25,763 nucleotides of DNA from an uncultured Oscillospiraceae bacterium (GTDB lineage Bacteria; Bacillota; Clostridia; Oscillospirales; Oscillospiraceae): NCBI GenBank assembly GCA_937915075.1, contig CALDMA010000162.1, positions 1 to 25,763 of the forward strand, read 5' to 3'. The notes under the pieces are model-generated. The model made no database searches. It saw only the letters and a program-made list of their open reading frames with translations, and was not told where the DNA came from. Below, one piece after another: positions 1 to 7,393 of this stretch; the stretch's first letter is position 1; every line of letters begins with the position of its first letter. The translations under genes were made by a program, and so were the position numbers.

Positions 1-1
1 T

Positions 2-298
2 GATCGAGAACTGCTGGAACCGCCGTTTGCTGTGGAGCGTCTCTATTCGACAAACGGTGCAGGGGATACAGCGATCGCTGGATTTCTGACCGGCATGTTG
101 AAAGGATGGCCGCCGGAACACTGCTTGAAGCTGGCGACTGGCTCCGCCGCTTTTCGAATCGGTTCGGCAGAAGGAGCGGACGCGATCCCGGATGCGAAAG
201 AGGTCATGGAGTGGTGCGTAAACCGCGAGAAGATGAAATTGACGAGATTACCCACCTCGTGGCAGTGGAGCGACAGCAAACAAATTTATTTCCGCTGA
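2..298 (+). CDS. PfkB-family carbohydrate kinase, C-terminal part (5' end outside window)
   Basis: Only the last 98 or so residues are present; the frame is already open at the window edge. The visible part carries the PfkB signature NGAGDTAIAGF, whose Asp is the catalytic base that activates the sugar hydroxyl for phosphorylation, followed by the usual alpha-helical C-terminus. The family phosphorylates sugars such as fructose, ribose or 2-keto-3-deoxygluconate in the cytosol. It points the same way as the transporter and catabolic genes that follow and could be the previous gene of the same locus, though 141 bases separate it from the binding-protein gene. The polar tail after the last family-like helix is slightly longer than usual. 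The substrate cannot be told from this fragment. A second, complete PfkB kinase lies at 7394-8422. Confidence 0.85.
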   Translation, partial: DRELLEPPFAVERLYSTNGAGDTAIAGFLTGMLKGWPPEHCLKLATGSAAFRIGSAEGADAIPDAKEVMEWCVNREKMKLTRLPTSWQWSDSKQIYFR

Positions 299-439
299 GA
301 AAAGTATGCAGCAGAACTATTTTGGGTAATAGAATGCAGGAAGGCCTTGTACCGTAAAGAGGCGATCCTCATCTATTATATATTGCCAGACTGGTGACGG
401 GAAGGCGAAGAAAAACAACAACGATGAAGGAGAAAGAAA
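299..439 (+). other. Intergenic leader of the TRAP operon
   Basis: This stretch separates the kinase fragment from the TRAP genes. It ends in a clear ribosome binding site (AAGGAGA at about 425-431) before ATG 440. An AT-rich patch near 374-384 (TATTATATATT) could hold a -10 element, but no -35 box sits at a good distance (TTGTAC at 347 is 21 bases from TATTAT). No terminator hairpin with a T-run was found. A promoter is likely here but is not resolved. Confidence 0.3.
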
Positions 440-1624
440 ATGAAAAGAATCAAAAGATCACTTGCACTTCTTATTGCTCTGGTGATGGTGATGGCTTATA
501 TGCCCATGACCGCGTCGGCAGCAGAAGAGTACACGCTGAAGGTCTACTGCGGCAATGCTCCGCAGAATGACTACGGCACGCTCAAATCTCTTGACTTTAT
601 CTATGCAGGCGCTCTTGCGTTCAAGAATTACTGCGAGAGCAACTCCGGCGGCCGCATTACGGTCGAGATCTATCCTTCCAGTCAGCTTGGCAGCACGCAG
701 GAAGCTCTGCAGCAGTGTATGCAGGGGACCCTTGAGTGCGTTATGGGCGGCGATGGTGAGACGGCTACGCTGTATCCGGCGATCCAGGCCATGTCCATTC
801 CCTATCTGTTTGATAACCGTGATGAGTTCTACGCGATGCTCGACAGCGACTATATGAAGGGTGTCTATACGGATATCGAGACGCAGCTTGGCCTCAAGAC
901 TCTGGCTTCCGCGGACAACGGCGGTTTCCGCAATTTCTCGAACGATGTCAAGCCTATCCACAGTGCTGCTGATATGGCAGGCCTGAAGATCCGCACGATG
1001 GAGTCTCCCATCTATACGAAGATGTTGGAATCTTTCGGCGCTTCCGCTACCCCGATGGCCTATTCCGAGCTTTACAGCGCTCTTCAGACCGGCGTTGTTG
1101 ATGGTCAGGAAAACAGCCCCGGCACGACCTTCAACGGCAGCTTCTATGAAGTGAACAAGTACTATATCCTGGATGGCCACGCCATCTCCAGCATCTTCCT
1201 GTACATCAACTCTAAGCTGTTCAACGGTATGCCCGAGGATCTGCAGAAGGTCGTTACGGCTGCCGGTAAGACTGCTCAGTATGCGATGCGCGGTAATAAC
1301 TGCGCAAACGAGGCACTGGCTCTTGAGACGCTTACCAAGTATATGGAGGTCTATAGTCCCACTGCTGAGGAGAAGGAGTCCTTCAAGGTTTGCCAGGAAC
1401 CCGTTATTGAATGGATGAAGGAGCAGATCGGCGCGGAGACCGTTGATGAGTTTATGGCAGCCGTCAACGCGGTTAAGGCCGGCGATGCGACTGGCGCGGC
1501 CAGCACGATCGGCACAACAAATGTTTCCAGCTCCGTTAATACGCTGACCTATGTTGCGTTCGGTGTGGCGGCTGTAGCGATCCTCTTTGCCGTCTTTACC
1601 GTTTCCAAGAGCAAGAAAAAGTAA
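440..1624 (+). CDS. TRAP transporter substrate-binding protein, DctP family, with C-terminal membrane anchor
   Basis: This is the extracytoplasmic solute receptor of a TRAP transporter, which captures an organic acid and passes it to the DctQ/DctM permease encoded just downstream. Residues 1-28 form a signal peptide with a KRIKR start, a hydrophobic core and an ASA-A type I cleavage site; there is no lipobox Cys. The mature part follows the DctP fold. R164 (GFRNFSN) and R185 (GLKIRTMES) match the two conserved arginines of the family, the latter normally binding the substrate carboxylate, and GVVDGQENSP is a family motif. At the C-terminus, residues about 369-388 form a hydrophobic helix ending in SKSKKK, a membrane anchor not usual in this family. 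At 394 residues it is longer than typical DctP proteins (about 330). A sugar acid is the likely ligand from context. Confidence 0.93.
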   Translation: MKRIKRSLALLIALVMVMAYMPMTASAAEEYTLKVYCGNAPQNDYGTLKSLDFIYAGALAFKNYCESNSGGRITVEIYPSSQLGSTQEALQQCMQGTLECVMGGDGETATLYPAIQAMSIPYLFDNRDEFYAMLDSDYMKGVYTDIETQLGLKTLASADNGGFRNFSNDVKPIHSAADMAGLKIRTMESPIYTKMLESFGASATPMAYSELYSALQTGVVDGQENSPGTTFNGSFYEVNKYYILDGHAISSIFLYINSKLFNGMPEDLQKVVTAAGKTAQYAMRGNNCANEALALETLTKYMEVYSPTAEEKESFKVCQEPVIEWMKEQIGAETVDEFMAAVNAVKAGDATGAASTIGTTNVSSSVNTLTYVAFGVAAVAILFAVFTVSKSKKK

Positions 1625-1684
1625 AAGAGAAGATTCGGACTAATTTGGCAGTTGCGATTGATTGTGTGCGTACGGCCTAAAAAT

Positions 1685-1714
1685 GGCATAGGGCGGTAAT
1701 AGCCGCCCTATGCC
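1685..1714 (+). promoter_or_regulatory. Intra-operon hairpin between binding-protein and permease genes
   Basis: A perfect 12-bp stem (GGCATAGGGCGG at 1685-1696, complement at 1703-1714) closes a six-base loop, 26 bases before the dctQ start. No T-run follows, so it is not a standard terminator. A stable stem after a binding-protein gene often protects the upstream mRNA 3' end, or gives partial termination, so that more receptor than permease is made. That role is inferred. Confidence 0.7.
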
Positions 1715-1746
1715 GTCCAAATACTGATATCCTATGGAGGAAGTAA

Positions 1747-2259
1747 ATGAATAAGAAGAGAAACGGCTATCAGGAGTTTATGGACTTTGTCGATGGCCTA
1801 TGCCAAAAGCTTTTGATAGCAATGATGATCATGGATCTGGCTTGCGTGCTGATACAGGTCGTCTGTCGTTGGATCCCGTCTATCAAGACTCCCTCGTGGA
1901 CGGAGGAGATCGCGAGATGGCTGCTGGTTTGGCTGACATTCCTTGGCGCATCCCATATAGCAAAGACCTCTTCCTACACGCGCGTCGACTTTTTTGTTGA
2001 AAAAATGTCGCCCAAGGTGAAAAGAGCGGTTGGCATTTTCAGCAAAATTTGTATGCTTGTATTTTCGGGATTCTTTTCCTATAAAGCGCTGATCGTATTT
2101 ACAACGGTCTCTGTGCATGAAAAAGGACCCTCTACGCAGCTCCCCATGCTGCTGATGCGTTCTGCCGTGTTTGTCGGTATGATTATTACTTTCTTGCAGA
2201 TGATTTCCGCTGGCGGAATCTTCCTGGAAGATCCCGAAGAGGAGGAAAGCTCTGTATGA
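1747..2259 (+). CDS. TRAP transporter small permease, DctQ family
   Basis: This 170-residue protein is the small membrane subunit of the TRAP transporter. Four hydrophobic helices are visible (about residues 20-42, 55-75, 95-115 and 130-152). The family motif is in the second block, around SWTEEIARWLLVWLTFLGAS, where the TEE...R residues sit between helices 1 and 2. It partners with the large permease, whose start overlaps its stop codon by four bases (ATGA at 2256-2259), a sign of translational coupling. The start has a good site, TATGGAGGAAGTAA, just before ATG 1747. The acidic tail EDPEEEESS faces the cytosol. Substrate choice is made mainly by the binding protein, so nothing about the ligand can be read here. 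Confidence 0.93.
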   Translation: MNKKRNGYQEFMDFVDGLCQKLLIAMMIMDLACVLIQVVCRWIPSIKTPSWTEEIARWLLVWLTFLGASHIAKTSSYTRVDFFVEKMSPKVKRAVGIFSKICMLVFSGFFSYKALIVFTTVSVHEKGPSTQLPMLLMRSAVFVGMIITFLQMISAGGIFLEDPEEEESSV

Positions 2260-3557
2260 TCAATTTCAGTATCGCAGTTCTGGCACTTATTATTTTGGTA
2301 TGTATCGGCATTCCTGTGGCATACTCCATGGGGATCTCATCCGTTTTTTATATTCTTCTGGTTGACCCGCAGTATCTCGAGGTGCTGCCGAACCGCTCGA
2401 TCACAGGCGTCAACAACTTCCTGCTGCTGGCGATCCCGTTCTTTATTCTCGCCGCCGAGATCATGGGCAAGAGTGGTCTGACCTCAAAGCTGTTCAACTT
2501 TGCCCGCCTTTTTGTTGGCCGTTTTCAGGGCGGTCTGGCTTTCGTAAATATTGTTGCCAGCACGATTTTCGGCTCGGTTTCCGGCTCTGCGATCGCGGAC
2601 GTTTCCGGACTCGGTGTGATCGAGATCCAGGCGATGACCGAAGAGGGCTACGATAAGGACTTCTCCGTTGCGCTTTCGGCCGGTTCGTCCCTGCAGTCGC
2701 CGCTGATCCCGCCCTCGACCACGGTAATGGTGTACGCCGGCGTTATGGGTGTTTCCGCGGGCGCCCTTTTGATGGGCGGCCTTGGCCCCGGTCTGATGAT
2801 CGCGCTGACGCAGATCATTTACATTCTCTGTATTCGCAAGAAGAGAAACTTTCCGCGCGATAACAAGGTGTACACCAAGGAAGAGATCAAGCATATCCTG
2901 ACGGACGGACTGCTCACCATGATGCTGCCGGTCATCATCATCGGCGGTATTCTCGGCGGTTATGTCACGGCAACGGAGGCTGCTGCTCTGGCGGTTGTTT
3001 ACGCACTTTTCCTCGGCTTTGTCTACTATCGCACGATGACCTGGAAGAGCCTGCAGGAGTGCCTGTGGAACGCCTGTAAGACGGTCGGCAATTTGATGCT
3101 GATCGTGGCATTTGCCAATGCGTTTTCCTGGGTGGCCGCTATTGAGAAAGTGCCTGATGCCATTGCGGCGATCCTGATGAGCATTTCCTCTAACAAGTAT
3201 GTGCTGCTGATGGTCGTAAATATCTTTTATGTCTTTGTCGGTATGATCATGGATACCGGCGCGGCAATTATTCTTTTTGCACCGATCATCGGGCCGGTTC
3301 TGACGATGGTTGGCGTCAACCCGGTGCATCTCGGCATTGTGACGGTCATGAACCTGACCATCGGTCTGCTGACGCCGCCCGTTGGCCTGGTGCTCTTCAC
3401 TGCGGTCAATGTCAGCAAGCGTCCCTTCGGCGCGGTCGTGAAAGCATTTATCCCGTTTATCATCATCAGCTATGCCGCGCTGATCGTGGTCACCTTCTTC
3501 CCAGAGATTGTTACGTGGCTCCCGAAAGTCTGCGGCTTTGCGATCGCTGCAGTTTAA
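2256..3557 (+). CDS. TRAP transporter large permease, DctM family
   Basis: This 433-residue protein is the ion-coupled transport channel of the TRAP system. It is almost entirely hydrophobic, with about twelve helices. Family landmarks are AIPFFILAAEIMGKSGL near residue 58, the glycine/serine-rich loop GSVSGSAIADVSGLGVI near 106, PPSTTVMVYAGVMGV near 150, and the symmetry-related LLTPPVGLVLF near 373. These two re-entrant regions normally form the sodium and substrate sites. Length is normal for the family. It overlaps dctQ by four bases and closes the three-gene transporter unit. After its stop only a weak hairpin with a T-run is seen (3562-3578), so some transcription may continue into the epimerase gene. 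Confidence 0.95.
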   Translation: MINFSIAVLALIILVCIGIPVAYSMGISSVFYILLVDPQYLEVLPNRSITGVNNFLLLAIPFFILAAEIMGKSGLTSKLFNFARLFVGRFQGGLAFVNIVASTIFGSVSGSAIADVSGLGVIEIQAMTEEGYDKDFSVALSAGSSLQSPLIPPSTTVMVYAGVMGVSAGALLMGGLGPGLMIALTQIIYILCIRKKRNFPRDNKVYTKEEIKHILTDGLLTMMLPVIIIGGILGGYVTATEAAALAVVYALFLGFVYYRTMTWKSLQECLWNACKTVGNLMLIVAFANAFSWVAAIEKVPDAIAAILMSISSNKYVLLMVVNIFYVFVGMIMDTGAAIILFAPIIGPVLTMVGVNPVHLGIVTVMNLTIGLLTPPVGLVLFTAVNVSKRPFGAVVKAFIPFIIISYAALIVVTFFPEIVTWLPKVCGFAIAAV

Positions 3558-3561
3558 GCCA

Positions 3562-3578
3562 ATCGTACAGCGCGATTC
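3562..3578 (+). terminator. Weak terminator-like hairpin after dctM
   Basis: A 5-bp stem (AATCG / CGATT) with a seven-base loop is followed by CTTTTT. The stem is short, so any termination is probably partial. It marks the boundary between the transporter genes and the structured leader of the next gene. Confidence 0.3.
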
Positions 3579-3628
3579 TTTTTGCTTATATTTTCGGTAC
3601 TTTTGACCGAATGGAATAGGATCGTTAC

Positions 3629-3719
3629 GGAAACGGTCAGGAGAGCATTGCCACTGCCGAATATTTGCCGCATAAGCGGATGAATTGTTGGATGGGTCAG
3701 TGATATCCTGACCGTTGCC
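3629..3719 (+). promoter_or_regulatory. Structured leader with mutually exclusive stems upstream of the epimerase gene
   Basis: A 14-bp inverted repeat with one mismatch joins 3629-3642 (core AACGGTCAGGA) to 3706-3719 (core TCCTGACCGTT). Nested inside are CACTG 3652-3656 with CAGTG 3698-3702, and CCGC 3668-3671 with GCGG 3676-3679 closed by an ATAA loop. A second copy of GGTCAG at 3695-3700 can instead pair with CTGACC at 3708-3713 as a local hairpin. The two states share the same 3' strand and exclude each other. The ribosome binding site (AGGAGAG, 3731) lies just downstream. This is the layout of a regulated leader, or of paired operator sites; no known riboswitch class was recognised. Confidence 0.5.
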
Positions 3720-3742
3720 ATTTTATTACAAGGAGAGAAGCT

Positions 3743-4615
3743 GTGAGAATAGGCGTTTTTTATGCGTATTTCCCCTACGAGGACCAAGTAGACTGGCCTG
3801 CAGTTTTGCGCAGAGCAAAGCAGGATGGTGCGGATCATATCGAAATGTCATCCATGCGCCTTTTGAAACAAAGCCGCCAGATGCAGAGAGAAACGGTGAA
3901 AACAGCGCAGGAGCTTGGGCTTACATATACATTTTGCACGTCCCTGCCGTCGGATGGTGATGTTGCTTCGGATGAACCGGCTGTCCGGCAAAAGGGGATC
4001 GATGCGATCAAAGCGAATATCGAATTAGTTGCAGAGATGGGCGGAAGCGTGATCGGCGGGATGCTGCACGGGTCTACAGCGAAACCCGGCGTGCTGGTCG
4101 ATAATGCGACGCGGGAAAAGCGGGTGGAGCACAGTGCCCGTGCTGTGCAGGAAATGGCAAAGACGGCCGAGGCGTGCGGTGTCCGCATGGGGCTTGAAAT
4201 GTGCAACCGCTATGAGAACACTATGCTCAACACGGTAGAGCAGGGACTGGAGTTTCTCAAGTTGGTGGACAGCCCGGCGGTAGGCCTGCATCTGGATACG
4301 TATCACATGAATATCGAAGAGGACGACCTTGCTGCGGCGATCGTTAAAGCCTCCGGCAAAATCGTAAACGTGCATTCCTGCGACAATAACCGCAAACTTC
4401 CGGGTATGGGCCACGTTAATTGGCGCGAGGTCCTGCTCGCTCTCAGGCTTGCGGGGTACGACGGCGCGTTGGCGATGGAGTGCTTCTCCAAACCGTTCGG
4501 CGTGTGGACCAACGATCACCGGCTGTGGCGTGAATATGTAAGGACAGGGATCGATGAAGATCTTGTTTGTGCAATGCAGTTTCTAAAGGGATTGCTGACG
4601 CAAATGAATATATAA
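3743..4615 (+). CDS. Sugar 3-epimerase/isomerase of the D-tagatose (D-psicose) 3-epimerase type
   Basis: This 290-residue TIM-barrel protein of the xylose-isomerase-like superfamily probably interconverts ketoses, or a keto sugar acid, at C3 using a divalent metal. The metal ligands of D-tagatose 3-epimerase are all present at the family's own numbering: E152 (GLEMCNRYE), D185 (HLDTYHMN), H211 (VNVHSCDNNR) and E246 (ALAMECFSK). The substrate-contact residues E158, H188 and R217 are also kept. A GTG start at 3743 is chosen because AGGAGAG lies eight bases upstream and the N-terminus MRIGVFYAYF begins the first beta strand. It is followed 22 bases later by the SDR gene. Hydroxypyruvate isomerase is a related alternative, but the E158/R217 pattern favours the 3-epimerase branch. 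The actual substrate is unknown; context suggests an intermediate of the imported sugar acid. Confidence 0.88.
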   Translation: MRIGVFYAYFPYEDQVDWPAVLRRAKQDGADHIEMSSMRLLKQSRQMQRETVKTAQELGLTYTFCTSLPSDGDVASDEPAVRQKGIDAIKANIELVAEMGGSVIGGMLHGSTAKPGVLVDNATREKRVEHSARAVQEMAKTAEACGVRMGLEMCNRYENTMLNTVEQGLEFLKLVDSPAVGLHLDTYHMNIEEDDLAAAIVKASGKIVNVHSCDNNRKLPGMGHVNWREVLLALRLAGYDGALAMECFSKPFGVWTNDHRLWREYVRTGIDEDLVCAMQFLKGLLTQMNI

Positions 4616-4637
4616 AGGACCGAAGGGATGGTAAAAC

Positions 4638-5402
4638 ATGGATCTTTTTGATGTAAGCGGTAAAAAAGTTATTTTTACAGGCGCAAGCGGAGGCTTGGGT
4701 GTTGGGATGGTCGAAGGGCTTCTGGAAAACGGAGCGGAGGTTGTGATGATCGGCTCCTCGGCGAAGTGTATGGCAATGGCTGAAGAGTACCGTGCAAAGG
4801 GCTGGAAGGCGAGCGGGCTTCAGTGCAACCTCGGAGACCACGAGGATCTGGAGAAGTGCTTTTACGACGCGCTGGCGCTTCTGGGCGGAGAGCTCAACGT
4901 GTTGGTGAACGCGGCGGGTATTCAGCGCCGGTCGCCGAGCGAGGATTTCCCGCTGCAGGACTGGCTGGATGTTATCAACATCAATCTGACTGCACCCTTC
5001 CTGCTCAGCCGCCTGGCTGGAAAGCAGATGATCAAGCAGGGGAAAGGCGGCAAGATCATCAACATCGCATCGATGTGCAGCTTCTTCGGCGGCTCGACTA
5101 TTCCGGCCTATTCTGCCTCAAAGGGCGGCGTTGCACAGCTCACAAAGGCTATGTGCAACGACTGGGCGAAGTACGGCATCACCGTGAACGCAATCGCACC
5201 CGGCTATATGGACACGCCGATGAACACGGCGCTGACCGACCCGTCAAACCCGCGCTTCAAGGAGATTTCCGATCGTATTCCGGCAGGCCGTTGGGGTACA
5301 GGCGACGATATGAAGGGGTTGACGATTTTCCTTGCCTCTAAGGCATCGGACTATGTTAACGGAGCGATCATTCCGTGTGACGGCGGGTATTTAGTGAAAT
5401 GA
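4638..5402 (+). CDS. SDR-family oxidoreductase, gluconate 5-dehydrogenase/KduD-like
   Basis: This 254-residue short-chain dehydrogenase is likely an NAD(P)-dependent sugar or sugar-acid oxidoreductase. The Rossmann nucleotide motif TGASGGLG is at 14-21, NAAG at 91-94, and the catalytic Ser145, Tyr158 and Lys162 (AYSASKGG) are all in place. The segment after the catalytic Lys (NAIAPGYMDTPMN) and the C-terminal GAIIPCDGGYLVK are usual for classical SDRs. Overall it resembles gluconate 5-dehydrogenase and 2-deoxy-D-gluconate 3-dehydrogenase, which act in ketogluconate and uronate breakdown. It sits between the epimerase and hydroxyacid dehydrogenase genes, and its stop overlaps a possible upstream start of the latter. 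Exact substrate and cofactor cannot be fixed from sequence. Confidence 0.9.
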   Translation: MDLFDVSGKKVIFTGASGGLGVGMVEGLLENGAEVVMIGSSAKCMAMAEEYRAKGWKASGLQCNLGDHEDLEKCFYDALALLGGELNVLVNAAGIQRRSPSEDFPLQDWLDVININLTAPFLLSRLAGKQMIKQGKGGKIINIASMCSFFGGSTIPAYSASKGGVAQLTKAMCNDWAKYGITVNAIAPGYMDTPMNTALTDPSNPRFKEISDRIPAGRWGTGDDMKGLTIFLASKASDYVNGAIIPCDGGYLVK

Positions 5403-5419
5403 GAGAGGTAAACCAAATC

Positions 5420-6391
5420 ATGAAAAAACCTGTTGTTTGCGTCAGCGATAAGCGCCATGCAAGCTATGAGATTGAACGCAGTATTCTGGAAGCGGCCGGC
5501 ATGGAACTGAGATTGTGCCAGTGCGAGAGTGCGTCGGATATCGTCGCACAGTGTGCAGATGCCGACGCCGTTCTGCTGGACCTTGCGCCGATGAGTGCCG
5601 AGGCCATCAGCGGACTGAAACATTGTAAGGTTATCAGCCGTTACGGCGTTGGTTATGAAAACGTGGACCTGGATGCGGCAACTGCTGCCGGGATTCAGGT
5701 GACCAATGTTCCCGATTACTGCATGGAGGATGTTTCCGATCATGCGCTGGCACTGATGCTTTCCTGCCTGCGCCATATTCCTCTGCGCGATCATGAGGTC
5801 CGCGAGGGCAGGTGGAACATCCAGGCAGACAGCTTCCGCCTCAAGGGAAAGACGCTCGGCGTCATCGGCGCGGGTCGCATTGCCCGTGCGCTGATCCGCA
5901 AAGTCAGCGGCTTTGGCTTTGCCGAGGTCGTGGCATACGACCCCTATATCAGCGCCGAGCAGCTTGCTGAGATCGGCGTGCGCAAGGTGGAAAAGGAGGA
6001 GCTATTCCGCATTTCCGATATCATCTCCCTCCATTTGCACGCCAACGCCGAAACAAACGGAATGATCTGCAAGGAGACTCTTGCGATGATGAAGCCGACG
6101 GCGATTCTCATCAATGTCAGCCGCGGTCCGCTTGTCAACGATGCAGATCTGCTCGAGGCACTGCACGAGCACCGTATTCTTGCGGCGGGACTCGATACGC
6201 ATAACCATGAGCCCCTCGGTGCAGACTCTCCGTTCTGCAAGCTGGACAACGTCGTGCTGACCGACCACACGGCTTATTCTACGGCGGAAGGTGTAACGGA
6301 ACTCAAAACGAAGGCGGCAAAAAATGTTGTCGACGTGTTAGAGGGCAGGACGCCTATTTATCCGGTTAATCATCTGCAAAAATTTGAATGA
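5420..6391 (+). CDS. D-isomer-specific 2-hydroxyacid dehydrogenase, phosphoglycerate dehydrogenase-like
   Basis: This protein of about 323 residues belongs to the NAD-dependent D-2-hydroxyacid dehydrogenase family, which interconverts 2-keto and 2-hydroxy acids. The NAD-binding GAGRIARAL lies near residue 150. The family's catalytic Arg is in NVSRGPLVND, the Glu in THNHEPLG and the His in TDHTAYS. An in-frame ATG at 5399 overlaps the previous stop, but the ribosome site GAGAGAGG at 5401-5408 lies between it and ATG 5420, and the sequence from 5420 starts with the first beta strand (KKPVVCVSD), so 5420 is preferred. There is no ACT domain, so serine biosynthesis is unlikely. In this operon it may act on glyoxylate, hydroxypyruvate or a keto sugar acid. 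Confidence 0.88.
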   Translation: MKKPVVCVSDKRHASYEIERSILEAAGMELRLCQCESASDIVAQCADADAVLLDLAPMSAEAISGLKHCKVISRYGVGYENVDLDAATAAGIQVTNVPDYCMEDVSDHALALMLSCLRHIPLRDHEVREGRWNIQADSFRLKGKTLGVIGAGRIARALIRKVSGFGFAEVVAYDPYISAEQLAEIGVRKVEKEELFRISDIISLHLHANAETNGMICKETLAMMKPTAILINVSRGPLVNDADLLEALHEHRILAAGLDTHNHEPLGADSPFCKLDNVVLTDHTAYSTAEGVTELKTKAAKNVVDVLEGRTPIYPVNHLQKFE

Positions 6392-6421
6392 ATAGACCTG
6401 CATGGGCAGGAGGTAAAAAGA

Positions 6422-7378
6422 ATGACAGCATTAGAAAGACTTTATAATGCCGCAGTGGTGCCGGTCGTTGTGCTCGATGACGCGGCGGACGCGGTGCCGA
6501 CGGCTAAGGCGCTGCTCGCAGGCGGCGTGGACGTAATGGAGATCACGTTCCGCACGGCGGCAGCCGCCGACTCCATCGAGGCGGTCGCAAAGGAGTGCCC
6601 CGATATGCTCGTGGGTGCGGGCACGGTCATCACGCTCGAGCAGTGCAAGAACGCCGTCGCGCGCGGCGCAAGGTTCATCGTCTCCCCCGGCTTCAACGAG
6701 GAGATCGTGGTCTGGTGCGTTGAGCATGGTGTTGGCGTAACGCCCGGCTGCGTGACGCCGACCGAGATCATGCAGGCGATGGCCTGCGGCCTGAAGGTCG
6801 TGAAATTCTTCCCGGCTAACGTCTATGGCGGCCTGACGGCCATGAAGGCGCTCTCCGGCCCGTTCGGCGGCATCAAGTTCATTCCCACCGGCGGCGTGAA
6901 CGACAAGAACCTCGCCGAGTACATCTCCGCCCCGTTCATCCATGCGGTCGGCGGCAGCTGGCTGTGTGCCAAGGCGGACATCGCCGCGCACAATTTTGAT
7001 AAGATCACGAACCTCTGCAAGGAGGCGCGCAGGATTGCGCTCGGCTTTGAGGTCGCGCACATCGGCGTGAATACCGCCGATGCGGACGAGTCGCTCGCTG
7101 TGTGCCAGGCGCTTGACGCGGCCTTCGGCTTCGGCGTGAAGGAGGGCAACAGCTCCAACTTTGCCGGCAGCGGCGTGGAGGTCATGAAGAGCCCCTACCT
7201 CGGCAAGAACGGCCACATTGCGGTCAAAACCAATTCCATTCCCCGCGCGGCGGCGGAGCTTGCCAAGAACGGCTTCACGCTCGACGAGTCCACCGCCAAG
7301 TACAAGGGCGAGAAGATGGTCGCGGTCTATCTCAAGCAGGAATTCGGCGGCTTTGCCGTCCACCTGCTGCAGAAGTAA
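6422..7378 (+). CDS. eda: KDPG/KHG aldolase (Eda-type) fused to a C-terminal VOC-like domain
   Basis: Residues 1 to about 205 form a class I aldolase that splits 2-keto-3-deoxy-6-phosphogluconate into pyruvate and glyceraldehyde 3-phosphate. The catalytic Glu is E40 (MEITFRT) and the Schiff-base Lys is K128 (VVKFFPAN); GAGTV at 65-69 and the phosphate-binding GGV segment fit the family. Eda proteins usually end near residue 210. Here about 110 more residues follow, with AHIGVNTADADESL and GHIAVKTN beginning two similar halves and GGFAVHLLQK at the end, the pattern of a vicinal-oxygen-chelate (glyoxalase-like) module. A strong site GGAGGTAAAAAG precedes ATG 6422. The kinase gene follows after 15 bases. 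GC content is visibly higher than in the genes before it. The role of the extra domain is unknown. Confidence 0.9.
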   Translation: MTALERLYNAAVVPVVVLDDAADAVPTAKALLAGGVDVMEITFRTAAAADSIEAVAKECPDMLVGAGTVITLEQCKNAVARGARFIVSPGFNEEIVVWCVEHGVGVTPGCVTPTEIMQAMACGLKVVKFFPANVYGGLTAMKALSGPFGGIKFIPTGGVNDKNLAEYISAPFIHAVGGSWLCAKADIAAHNFDKITNLCKEARRIALGFEVAHIGVNTADADESLAVCQALDAAFGFGVKEGNSSNFAGSGVEVMKSPYLGKNGHIAVKTNSIPRAAAELAKNGFTLDESTAKYKGEKMVAVYLKQEFGGFAVHLLQK

Positions 7379-7393
7379 AAGGAGGCAATCACA

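Noticed and set aside
5399..5422. Start at ATG 5399 for the hydroxyacid dehydrogenase
   Set aside because: The ribosome site GAGAGAGG lies downstream of it and is well spaced for ATG 5420, which also begins the conserved fold. An ATGA coupling start remains possible.
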